From the NCBI GenBank assembly GCA_002842195.1, contig PHCL01000107.1:1-5597 (forward strand): 5,597 nt of DNA, given 5' to 3'. This DNA is from Betaproteobacteria bacterium HGW-Betaproteobacteria-20. Its GTDB lineage: Bacteria > Pseudomonadota > Gammaproteobacteria > Burkholderiales > Methylophilaceae. Position numbers and translations under genes: made by a program. The notes under the pieces were generated by a model, which searched no databases, was not told the DNA's origin, and saw nothing but the letters and a program-made list of their open reading frames with translations. Positions 1 to 5,597 of this stretch are shown in pieces; positions within the stretch are counted from its first letter, which is position 1, and every line of letters begins with the position of its first letter.

Positions 1-414
1 CAGCCCGCGTATTCCTTTAAGCTGTTTTTCTCCGACTGCAGAATCCGCTGATTTCACTATGTATGACTGAAGTCCGAAATTTACCATAGAGATTATGGCG
101 CGTACTGCCAGCACGGTAATTAACACAATGGCCGCTGTAGTTAAGCCATGCTTGAAATCTTCTGAAAGATTCAGCGTGTGTAGCGCAATATAAAAAACGC
201 CGAAATAAATGATTGGAATCAGCGATTTTTCAATGGTAACGATTAAAAAATCATCAATTGTCGTTTCAGTGGCAACTGCCAATTTTTTTAAGCGGCTTAA
301 AATATACTTTTTGAATACATAACCAATGGCCATTCCACCGAGAAATAGTCCCAGTGCTGTCAGGTATTGCAAGGCAGTATTGCTGAAAATGGAGTAGTTG
401 AGTATATCGGGCAT
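1..414 (-). CDS. MscS-family small mechanosensitive channel, N-terminal part (runs off window)
   Basis: Inner-membrane channel expected to open under membrane tension and release solutes during hypo-osmotic shock. Reading the minus strand from the ATG at 414 gives 138 open codons with no stop up to the edge. Three hydrophobic segments are visible: about residues 14-34 (after MPDILNYSIF), 65-82 and 90-113. Between the first two lies a basic stretch (FKKYILSRLKKLA) followed by ETTIDDFLI, a Thr-x-x-Asp-Asp-Phe pattern I associate with small MscS homologues. The visible part ends at QLKGIRGL, just before where the pore helix and the conserved beta domain should begin, so the diagnostic MscS pore sequence is outside the window. 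The start is supported by a Shine-Dalgarno sequence four bases upstream. The gene lies on the same strand as uvrA but 467 bases downstream of it, so it is probably transcribed separately. Family assignment rests on the N-terminal pattern only; another multi-pass membrane protein is possible. Confidence 0.78.
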   Translation of the reverse strand, partial: MPDILNYSIFSNTALQYLTALGLFLGGMAIGYVFKKYILSRLKKLAVATETTIDDFLIVTIEKSLIPIIYFGVFYIALHTLNLSEDFKHGLTTAAIVLITVLAVRAIISMVNFGLQSYIVKSADSAVGEKQLKGIRGL

Positions 415-418
415 AATT

Positions 419-424
419 CTCCTT
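419..424 (-). promoter_or_regulatory. Ribosome binding site of the MscS-like gene
   Basis: On the minus strand AAGGAG lies four bases before the ATG at 414, a near-perfect anti-16S match with slightly short spacing. It is the best Shine-Dalgarno sequence in the window and fixes the start of the channel gene. Confidence 0.75.
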
Positions 425-443
425 ATATTTTTTTACTCAGTTT

Positions 444-458
444 TGCCATGAAATGGCA
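444..458. repeat. Short inverted repeat in the leader of the MscS-like gene
   Basis: TGCCAT and ATGGCA are separated by three bases (GAA). It ends 30 bases upstream of the channel start codon, so it would probably be in the 5' leader or core promoter of that gene. It could be an operator half-site pair or a small RNA hairpin; a six-base stem can also arise by chance. Confidence 0.4.
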
Positions 459-471
459 TGGAACAGGGTGA

Positions 472-488
472 TTAATTGATTCAATTAA
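472..488. repeat. AT-rich inverted repeat, operator-like
   Basis: TTAATTG, spacer ATT, then CAATTAA form a perfect 7-bp inverted repeat 58-74 bases upstream of the MscS-like start. Its size and position suit a dimeric helix-turn-helix regulator site overlapping the promoter, but no specific regulator is recognised. Confidence 0.4.
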
Positions 489-496
489 CCGAAGCT

Positions 497-515
497 TGCA
501 ATGTGCAGCATTGCA
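497..515. repeat. Inverted repeat TGCAATG / CATTGCA
   Basis: Perfect 7-bp arms separated by five bases (TGCAG), 83-101 bases upstream of the MscS-like start. It is the third inverted repeat within about 70 bases. It has no U-tract on either strand, so it is not an intrinsic terminator. Confidence 0.4.
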
Positions 516-558
516 GTTTATCTGCGGGGTTTCAAATATGCGTAGCTGGAATAAATGC

Positions 559-642
559 GATGAATTCAATGTGACAGAATCTATATGGTGAAATCAATGT
601 GGTGAAATCAATGTGGTGAAATCAATGTGACGAAATCGAGGA
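559..642. repeat. 14-bp tandem repeat, about six units, three of them identical
   Basis: The unit GGTGAAATCAATGT occurs three times without change at 587-600, 601-614 and 615-628. The array continues in the same 14-base register on both sides with decayed copies: 559-572 (12 of 14 matching), 573-586 (about 8 of 14) and 629-642 (about 9 of 14). Perfect central units flanked by diverged ones are what recent slippage or unequal recombination produces. The array is non-coding and lies between two genes on the minus strand, about 145 bases upstream of the MscS-like start and over 230 bases past the uvrA stop. No protein-binding motif is recognised. Confidence 0.85.
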
Positions 643-741
643 CTAGCAAGCAACCCCACTCGATAGCGTTATGCTACATCAAGGCTACAAATGCTGCAAA
701 TGCTTATTTGGCGCCCATAAATAAAAGCATGGTTCTGCAGG

Positions 742-777
742 TTTGGTAGGAGCGCAATAAATTGCGCTCCTACCAAA
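742..777. repeat. Perfect 17-bp palindrome, REP-like extragenic element
   Basis: TTTGGTAGGAGCGCAAT (742-758) is followed after two bases (AA) by its exact reverse complement (761-777). The sequence contains GTAGGAGCGC with the matching GCGCTCCTAC on the other arm. A GTAG head next to a palindrome is typical of REP elements mobilised by RAYT (IS200/IS605-like) transposases. It lies 105 bases beyond the uvrA stop codon. Neither side has a run of T directly after the stem, so it is not a classical intrinsic terminator, though such a strong RNA hairpin could protect the uvrA mRNA 3' end or promote termination. No transposase gene is in the window. REP identity is inferred and would need other genomic copies. 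Confidence 0.65.
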
Positions 778-881
778 TGATAGGTGACAGTCATTATTTT
801 AGATGATTAGCTATAGTGTGCGGTTCGCAGGGGCAGCATTTTTTACTCGTATGTTTAACGTGAGATTTACAGCCTGTTTTT

Positions 882-3698
882 TTACAGCATGGTTTTTAAA
901 TAATTACCTGTATAGCTTCGTATATTCTGTGCCACTTGTTCTGGCGTGCCTTCGGCGATAATCATGCCGCCGCCATCGCCGCCTTCCGGCCCCATGTCCA
1001 CTATCCAGTCGGCGGTTTTAATCACGTCCAGGTTATGTTCAATAATCACGATGGTATTACCGGCGTCGCGCAGGCGATGAATCACATCTAATAAAAGCTG
1101 AATATCTGCAAAATGCAAACCGGTAGTCGGTTCGTCCAAAATATATAGCGTGCGTCCGGTGTCGCGTTTGCTGAGCTCAAGTGATAATTTAACGCGTTGC
1201 GCCTCGCCGCCACTGAGCGTGGTGGCGCTTTGACCCAGCGTGATGTAACCTAAACCTACGTCCAGCAGCGTTTTGAGCTTGCGTGAAATCAAGGGTTGCG
1301 CACTAAAAAATGCGTGTGCCTGTTCGACCGTCATCGCTAAAATTTCATGGATATTTTTGCCTTTAAACTGAATTTCTAAAGTTTCGCGGTTGTAGCGGTG
1401 ACCTTTACACACGTCGCACGGCACATAGACATCCGGTAAAAAGTGCATTTCTACGCGGATTACACCGTCACCCTGGCAGGCTTCGCAGCGACCGCCTTTT
1501 ACGTTAAATGAGTATCTGCCCGGGCCGTAGCCACGCACGCGGCTTTCCGGCACGCCGGCAAACAGGTCGCGAATCGGCGTGAACAAGCCGGTGTAAGTGG
1601 CTGGATTAGAGCGTGGCGTGCGGCCAATCGGGCTTTGGTCTACATCGACCACTTTGTCGAAAAAAGCCAAACCGTCAATCTCGCCAAAAGCGGCCGGCTC
1701 GGTGCTGCTGCCGTATAAATGTTGTGAAACCACCCGGTAAAGTGTGTCGTTTATCAGGGTAGATTTTCCGCTGCCGGAAACGCCGGTGATGCAGCTCAAT
1801 AAACCGACCGGCAGTTTGAGTGAAACATCTTTCAGGTTGTTGCCGGTGGCGTTGTTTAATTTAAGCCAGCGGGTAGGGTCGGGCGGCGTGCGTTTTTTAT
1901 TGTAAATAATTTGTTTCTTGCCGCTTAAATACTCGCCGGTGAGCGAGTTAGGGTTGGCCTGCACTTCTGCCGGGGTGCCTTCTGCCACAATCTGCCCGCC
2001 GTGCTCGCCTGCGCCAGGGCCAATGTCCACTACATAATCGGCCGCCATAATCGCGTCCTGGTCATGCTCCACCACAATCACGCTGTTGCCGATGTCACGC
2101 AGGCGTTTCAGGGTTTCCAGCAGGCGGTCGTTGTCGCGCTGATGCAAGCCGATGGAAGGCTCATCCAGCACATACATTACCCCGGTTAAGCCGCTACCAA
2201 TCTGGCTGGCCAAACGGATGCGCTGTGCCTCTCCGCCGGATAGCGTTTCTGCCGAGCGCGAAAGTGATAAATACTCTAAACCGACATTAGTTAAAAACTT
2301 CAGTCTGTTGGATATTTCTTTCACGATTTTATCGGCAATGGCGAGTTTAGCGCCTGTTAGTTCAAGTGTTTCAAAGAAAGTAAGGGCTAACTTTAGCGGC
2401 ACCTCACATACTTCATGAATATTTTTATTTCCCACTTTTACGTGACGCGCCTCTTTACGCAAACGTGTGCCTGAGCAGTCAGGACAACTTTGTGAGTTGA
2501 GGTATTTTGCCAATTCTTCACGCACGGTTTGTGAATCAGTTTCGTGATAACGGCGTTTCAGGTTATTTAAAATGCCTTCAAAAGTATGGATTTTTTGAAA
2601 AAATGCACCGCGCTCATTCAGGTATTTAAATGCAATTTCTTCTTTGCCACTGCCGTTGAGTAACACTTGCTGGATGTGCTCCGGTAGCTTTTCAAACGTG
2701 GTATCAAGGTCAAAGTTGTAATGTGCGGCGATACTTGCCAGCATTTGAAAGTAAAACTGGTTGCGCCTGTCCCAGCCTTTAATCGCACCGGCCGCCAGAG
2801 ATAAATGCGGAAATGCTACTACACGCTTGGGGTCAAAAAAGTTGATATTGCCCAAGCCGTCACAGCTTGGACAAGCGCCCATCGGGTTGTTGAATGAGAA
2901 TAGGCGCGGCTCCAATTCTGCAAGTGAGTAATCACACGCAGGGCATGAAAACTTGGCGGAAAATATATGTTCCTTGTCGGCGTCCATTTCTGCCGCAATC
3001 GCTTTGCCGTCTGCCAGCCGCAACGCGGTTTCAAAAGATTCTGCAATACGCTGCTTCATATCCGCTTTGACTTTCAGGCGGTCTATCACTACATCTACAC
3101 TGTGTTTGGTGGTTTTGGCCAGCGTCGGTAGCGCGTCCATTTCATAAATTTTGCCATCTATGCGCAGGCGCACAAAACCCTGTGCTTTCAGATCTTCAAA
3201 TAAATCTAGCTGCTCGCCTTTGCGGTTGCTCACTACCGGTGCCAGAATCATGAGTTTGGTGTCTTCCGGCAGCGTTAATACGTGGTCGACCATTTGGCTG
3301 ACCGTTTGCGCCTCAAGCTTAATGGCATGTTCCGGGCATTCCGGGTCGCCTGCCCGGGCGTAAAGCAAGCGCAGATAATCGTGAATTTCTGTCACCGTAC
3401 CAACAGTTGAACGCGGATTATGTGAAGTAGATTTTTGCTCAATAGAAATCGCCGGTGACAACCCTTCAATTAAATCCACATCTGGCTTATCCATGCGCGC
3501 CAGAAATTGTCGTGCGTAAGCTGAAAGCGATTCAACATAACGCCGCTGACCTTCGGCATACAGCGTGTCAAACGCCAGCGAAGACTTGCCAGAGCCAGAT
3601 AAACCCGTAATCACTACCAGCTTATTACGCGGAATATCCAGCGAAATGTTTTTTAGATTGTGCGTGCGCGCACCGCGTATTTTAATGAATTCCATCAT
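882..3698 (-). CDS. uvrA: UvrABC excinuclease subunit A
   Basis: UvrA is a dimeric cytoplasmic ABC-type ATPase that with UvrB finds bulky DNA lesions and loads UvrB for incision by UvrC in nucleotide excision repair. The protein has 938 residues, matching the usual ~940, and all hallmark elements are present. First ATPase: Walker A GLSGSGKS at 32-39, signature LSGGEAQR at 486-493, Walker B VLDEPS with Asp512-Glu513. Second ATPase: Walker A GVSGSGKS at 639-646, signature at 828-835, Walker B ILDEPT with Asp855-Glu856. Zinc modules: Cys252/255/276/279 in the signature-domain insertion and Cys738/741/761/764 (CX2C-X19-CX2C) in the second half; an extra CPDC sits at 405-408. The frame begins with two consecutive ATGs (3698 and 3695) and no strong Shine-Dalgarno sequence, so either may be used; family members normally begin a few residues before IRGARTHNL. 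It diverges from the MFS gene across 79 bases. Nothing suggests inactivation. Confidence 0.98.
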   Translation of the reverse strand: MMEFIKIRGARTHNLKNISLDIPRNKLVVITGLSGSGKSSLAFDTLYAEGQRRYVESLSAYARQFLARMDKPDVDLIEGLSPAISIEQKSTSHNPRSTVGTVTEIHDYLRLLYARAGDPECPEHAIKLEAQTVSQMVDHVLTLPEDTKLMILAPVVSNRKGEQLDLFEDLKAQGFVRLRIDGKIYEMDALPTLAKTTKHSVDVVIDRLKVKADMKQRIAESFETALRLADGKAIAAEMDADKEHIFSAKFSCPACDYSLAELEPRLFSFNNPMGACPSCDGLGNINFFDPKRVVAFPHLSLAAGAIKGWDRRNQFYFQMLASIAAHYNFDLDTTFEKLPEHIQQVLLNGSGKEEIAFKYLNERGAFFQKIHTFEGILNNLKRRYHETDSQTVREELAKYLNSQSCPDCSGTRLRKEARHVKVGNKNIHEVCEVPLKLALTFFETLELTGAKLAIADKIVKEISNRLKFLTNVGLEYLSLSRSAETLSGGEAQRIRLASQIGSGLTGVMYVLDEPSIGLHQRDNDRLLETLKRLRDIGNSVIVVEHDQDAIMAADYVVDIGPGAGEHGGQIVAEGTPAEVQANPNSLTGEYLSGKKQIIYNKKRTPPDPTRWLKLNNATGNNLKDVSLKLPVGLLSCITGVSGSGKSTLINDTLYRVVSQHLYGSSTEPAAFGEIDGLAFFDKVVDVDQSPIGRTPRSNPATYTGLFTPIRDLFAGVPESRVRGYGPGRYSFNVKGGRCEACQGDGVIRVEMHFLPDVYVPCDVCKGHRYNRETLEIQFKGKNIHEILAMTVEQAHAFFSAQPLISRKLKTLLDVGLGYITLGQSATTLSGGEAQRVKLSLELSKRDTGRTLYILDEPTTGLHFADIQLLLDVIHRLRDAGNTIVIIEHNLDVIKTADWIVDMGPEGGDGGGMIIAEGTPEQVAQNIRSYTGNYLKTML

Positions 3699-3735
3699 GC
3701 TTTTATTAAAGACTCGGGTTAATTTTAGGGCAACC

Positions 3736-3744
3736 TGCTAATAT
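3736..3744 (+). promoter_or_regulatory. Candidate extended -10 promoter element for the MFS gene
   Basis: TGCTAATAT reads as an extended -10 (TGn followed by TAATAT, four of six to consensus). Transcription would start near 3751, leaving about 27 bases before the ATG at 3778. There is no clear -35 at the expected distance. The element shares bases 3740-3744 with the uvrA -10 on the other strand. Confidence 0.35.
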
Positions 3745-3769
3745 ACCTACTTTTACAAAGTTAGCGCAA
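3740..3769 (-). promoter_or_regulatory. Candidate sigma-70 promoter for uvrA
   Basis: On the minus strand TTGCGC (3769-3764) and TATATT (3745-3740) are separated by 18 bases. The -10 matches consensus at five of six positions and the -35 at four of six. Transcription would start near 3733, giving a leader of about 35 bases. The -10 overlaps the candidate -10 for the opposite gene. No canonical CTG-N10-CAG LexA box is seen here. Confidence 0.45.
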
Positions 3770-3777
3770 AAATTTTC

Positions 3778-5316
3778 ATGTCTCAAGAAAATAAGCAGAA
3801 AAAAAATCTGTCGGGTGAACTTTTTACGGAGTCAGCCGCTGAAGTCGTTGCATCGCCAGCCGCGCCTGCAAAGGTAGCAAAGGTAGCAAAGGTAGCAAAG
3901 GTAGCAAAGGATATGGCGCTCACGGAAAAAATGACACCGCTGGAAATACGCGCCACGACTAGTCTGGCCTCAATTTATGGCTTGCGCATGTTCGGCATGT
4001 TTTCCATATTGCCGATTTTTGCTATTTATGCATCATCTTTTCCTGAGCATCCAACACCATTCATGATCGGGTTGGCTTTGGGCGCTTATGGCCTTACGCA
4101 GGCCATGTTTCAGCTGCCGTTTGGCATGGCGTCAGATAAATTTGGCCGTAAACCGATGATTTATCTGGGACTCGCCATTTTTGCCATAGGCAGCATGGTG
4201 GCGGCCTTTGCCATGAATATTGAGGGCGTGATTGTTGGCCGCGCGCTACAAGGTGCAGGCGCGGTTTCTGCGGTAGTCACGGCTTTATTGGCAGACTTAA
4301 CGCGTGATGAGCACCGCACCAAAGCCATGGCAACTATCGGTGCAACTATTGGCGTGGCATTTGCTGTTTCACTGGTGGGTGGACCGTTACTTAATCAATG
4401 GATTGGCGTGCCGGGCATATTTGCCATGACGGGATTATTAACGCTGGCAGCGATTGCAGTGGTGAAATTTGTGGTGCCGGATCCACTACACAGCCACTTT
4501 CATTCTGACGCCAGTGCCGCGCCGGCCAAGCTGAAAGATGTGCTAAAAAATCCACAGTTATTACGCTTGAACTATGGCATTTTTGCACTGCATGCCGCGC
4601 AGATGGCAATGTTTGTCGTGGTGCCTTTTGCAATTACAAAATCCAGTAATATCGATGTAAACCAACATTGGCATATTTATTTACCGGTGTTGGTGATTTC
4701 TTTTGTGTTTATGGTGCCGGCGATTATTTATGCTGAAAAACAGGCCAAAATGAAGCAGGTATTTGTGGGCGCGGTGGCCACCATGTTGTTTGCGCAGCTC
4801 ATGTTTGCCGGGTCTATTCAGCATTTTTGGGGCATCGTATTTTCGCTCACAATTTACTTTATTGCATTTAATGCGCTTGAGGCCTCGCTACCATCCATTA
4901 TCAGCAAAATGGCGCCTGCCGCAGCAAAGGGCACGGCGATGGGCGTCTACAATACTTCGCAGTCATTAGGCATATTCGTCGGTGGCGCACTGGGTGGATA
5001 TTTATCGCACAAATTTGGTTTTGCCAGCGTATTTATTTTCTGTAGCGCAATGATGTTTTTATGGCTAATATTGGCATATACCATGCAGGCACCGCCTGCG
5101 GTTAAAACTAAAATGGTCAGTCTGGATGAAAATACACCTGAATTAACGAACGACCAGGCCGAAACGCTAAAAAATCAGCTGGCGGCACTGGCAGGAGTGA
5201 TAGAGGCGGTGGTGTTGCCGCAAGAGCACACGGTCATATTAAAAATAGATAGAATGCAAAACAGGGATGAAACCCAGTTGCAGGTAGAAGTGCAAACATT
5301 AGTACATCAATTGTAG
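3778..5316 (+). CDS. YajR-like MFS transporter with C-terminal YAM-type domain and unusual N-terminal extension
   Basis: Twelve-helix inner-membrane transporter of the major facilitator superfamily; the substrate is unknown, and drug-type proton antiport is the usual suggestion for this family. Residues 52-440 follow my memory of E. coli YajR closely, for example [20 protein letters not shown] at the front. Visible motifs: motif A, Gly116-x3-Asp120-x2-GRKP (123-126), between helices 2 and 3; motif B around Arg155 with LQG at 157-159; motif C, Gly192 to GGP at 201-203. Helices run from about 62 to 436 with a central loop near 234-262 containing HSHFH. Residues 457-505 ([12 protein letters not shown] ... 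ILKIDR) resemble the cytosolic YAM domain of YajR. The first 45 residues are Ala/Lys-rich with four Lys-Val-Ala repeats and have no YajR counterpart; starting at Met46 (3913) would give 467 residues, near YajR's ~454. Neither start has a well-placed Shine-Dalgarno sequence. ssb follows after 11 bases, suggesting one transcript. Confidence 0.9.
   Translation: MSQENKQKKNLSGELFTESAAEVVASPAAPAKVAKVAKVAKVAKDMALTEKMTPLEIRATTSLASIYGLRMFGMFSILPIFAIYASSFPEHPTPFMIGLALGAYGLTQAMFQLPFGMASDKFGRKPMIYLGLAIFAIGSMVAAFAMNIEGVIVGRALQGAGAVSAVVTALLADLTRDEHRTKAMATIGATIGVAFAVSLVGGPLLNQWIGVPGIFAMTGLLTLAAIAVVKFVVPDPLHSHFHSDASAAPAKLKDVLKNPQLLRLNYGIFALHAAQMAMFVVVPFAITKSSNIDVNQHWHIYLPVLVISFVFMVPAIIYAEKQAKMKQVFVGAVATMLFAQLMFAGSIQHFWGIVFSLTIYFIAFNALEASLPSIISKMAPAAAKGTAMGVYNTSQSLGIFVGGALGGYLSHKFGFASVFIFCSAMMFLWLILAYTMQAPPAVKTKMVSLDENTPELTNDQAETLKNQLAALAGVIEAVVLPQEHTVILKIDRMQNRDETQLQVEVQTLVHQL
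3871..3906 (+). repeat. 9-bp tandem repeat AAGGTAGCA x4 inside the MFS gene (Lys-Val-Ala repeats)
   Basis: Four exact 9-base units encode (Lys-Val-Ala)4 at residues 32-43 if translation starts at 3778, followed by AAG GAT and the ATG at 3913. Because the unit is a multiple of three, copy-number change would alter protein length without breaking the frame. Each unit contains AAAGG-like Shine-Dalgarno character, and the last copies lie just before the alternative start. The repeat is therefore either a variable protein tail or leader sequence. Confidence 0.9.
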
Positions 5317-5320
5317 AGGG
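5315..5320 (+). promoter_or_regulatory. Ribosome binding site of ssb, overlapping the MFS stop codon
   Basis: AGAGGG sits seven bases before the ssb ATG and shares its first two bases with the TAG stop of the transporter gene (5314-5316). The tight arrangement allows translational coupling between the two genes and fixes the ssb start. Confidence 0.65.
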
Positions 5321-5327
5321 AATAAAA

Positions 5328-5597
5328 ATGGCATCAGTAAACAAAGTGATTTTAGTGGGTAATTTAGGGCGTGATCCCGAAGTTAGATTTATGCCAAATG
5401 GTGAAGCCGTATGTAACTTCAGCATTGCCACCACCGATAGCTGGAAAGATAAATCCGGCGCCAAACAAGAGCGTACCGAGTGGCACAATATTGTGATGTA
5501 TCGCAAGTTGGCAGAAATCGCTGGCGAATATCTTAAAAAAGGTCGCCCGGTGTATGTAGAAGGCCGCCTGCAAACGCGCAAATGGCAGACAAAAGAG
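5328..5597 (+). CDS. ssb: Single-stranded DNA-binding protein, N-terminal 90 residues (runs off window)
   Basis: SSB coats single-stranded DNA as a tetramer and recruits replication, recombination and repair proteins. The visible 90 residues form most of the OB-fold and start with [20 protein letters not shown], a near-diagnostic bacterial SSB start. Trp39, Trp52 (in EWH) and Trp86 (in TRKW) align with the E. coli tryptophans 40, 54 and 88 that stack on DNA bases. PNGEAV and EYLKKG are also typical. The sequence is two residues shorter than E. coli SSB near the N terminus (no Arg-Gly after MAS). The glycine/proline-rich linker and acidic C-terminal tail that contacts partner proteins lie beyond the window. 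The start has a good Shine-Dalgarno sequence. It lies 11 bases after the YajR-like gene on the same strand, so it is probably at least partly transcribed with it, although an internal promoter cannot be excluded. Confidence 0.97.
   Translation, partial: MASVNKVILVGNLGRDPEVRFMPNGEAVCNFSIATTDSWKDKSGAKQERTEWHNIVMYRKLAEIAGEYLKKGRPVYVEGRLQTRKWQTKE

Larger units (their letters stand above)
415..881. other. Non-coding gap between the uvrA 3' end and the MscS-like gene, rich in repeats
   Basis: No open frame of credible length or coding character is seen on either strand; the short plus-strand frame from 538 ends after 17 codons. The gap holds three short inverted repeats (444-515), a 14-bp tandem repeat (559-642), a 9-bp direct duplication GCTRCAAAT at 684-692 and 693-701, an imperfect stem between 700-709 and 719-730, and a long perfect palindrome (742-777). 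No intrinsic terminator with a U-tract directly after a stem was found for uvrA. No convincing -35/-10 pair was found for the channel gene, although its promoter must lie here if it is not read through from uvrA. Confidence 0.7.

Noticed and set aside
559..642. Tandem array as a CRISPR or iteron origin
   Set aside because: The 14-base units are directly abutting with no unique spacers, and there is no replication initiator gene or other origin signal nearby.
818..844. Stem TGCG-GTT-CGCA followed by a T-run, as a plus-strand terminator
   Set aside because: The stem has only four pairs, the T-run begins about ten bases after it, and no plus-strand gene precedes it.
2150..2320. Internal duplication within uvrA suggesting a gene fusion
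   Set aside because: The two ATPase halves with repeated LSGGEAQR signatures are the normal architecture of UvrA.
2001..3363. Several plus-strand open frames of 60-90 codons inside uvrA
   Set aside because: They lie antisense to a fully conserved gene, have no family resemblance, and are explained as shadow frames.
3735..3750. Possible LexA (SOS) box between uvrA and the MFS gene, starting CTG
   Set aside because: CTG at 3735-3737 is followed after ten bases by TAC rather than CAG, and the interior is not the alternating TA run of a good box. Only half of the site matches, so SOS control cannot be claimed from sequence.
5234..5581. Minus-strand open frames across the end of the MFS gene and ssb, plus minus and plus shadows inside the MFS gene (4391-4633, 4763-4969)
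   Set aside because: They overlap the clearly conserved SSB OB-fold and YajR-like coding frames and show no coding character of their own.

Overview
The window looks like an ordinary chromosomal segment of a Gram-negative proteobacterium with moderate GC. The SSB and UvrA sequences and the order uvrA / MFS transporter / ssb suggest a betaproteobacterium, possibly a methylotroph of the Methylophilaceae (Methylotenera or Methylophilus type). This is inferred from remembered family sequences and gene order, not from a search.

Layout from left to right. Positions 1-414 (minus strand) hold the N-terminal 138 codons of a small MscS-type mechanosensitive channel, cut by the window edge. Positions 415-881 are a 467-base non-coding stretch rich in repeats: three short inverted repeats close to the channel gene, an approximately six-unit 14-bp tandem repeat, and a perfect 17-bp-arm palindrome resembling a REP element. 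Positions 882-3698 (minus) carry a complete uvrA, the damage-recognition ATPase of nucleotide excision repair. A 79-base divergent intergenic region (3699-3777) separates it from a YajR-like major facilitator transporter (3778-5316, plus). Eleven bases later comes ssb, the single-stranded-DNA-binding protein, of which the first 90 codons are present (5328-5597).

uvrA and ssb are both DNA-maintenance genes. In E. coli they are adjacent and divergent; here the same divergent arrangement is seen with a YajR-type transporter gene inserted ahead of ssb and probably co-transcribed with it. The shared region between uvrA and the transporter has overlapping candidate -10 elements on the two strands, but I see no convincing LexA box.

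I found no new multi-gene system here. The points most worth a second look are the start site and Lys-Val-Ala repeat of the transporter's N-terminal extension, the repeat cluster in the 415-881 gap, and the compact bidirectional promoter.
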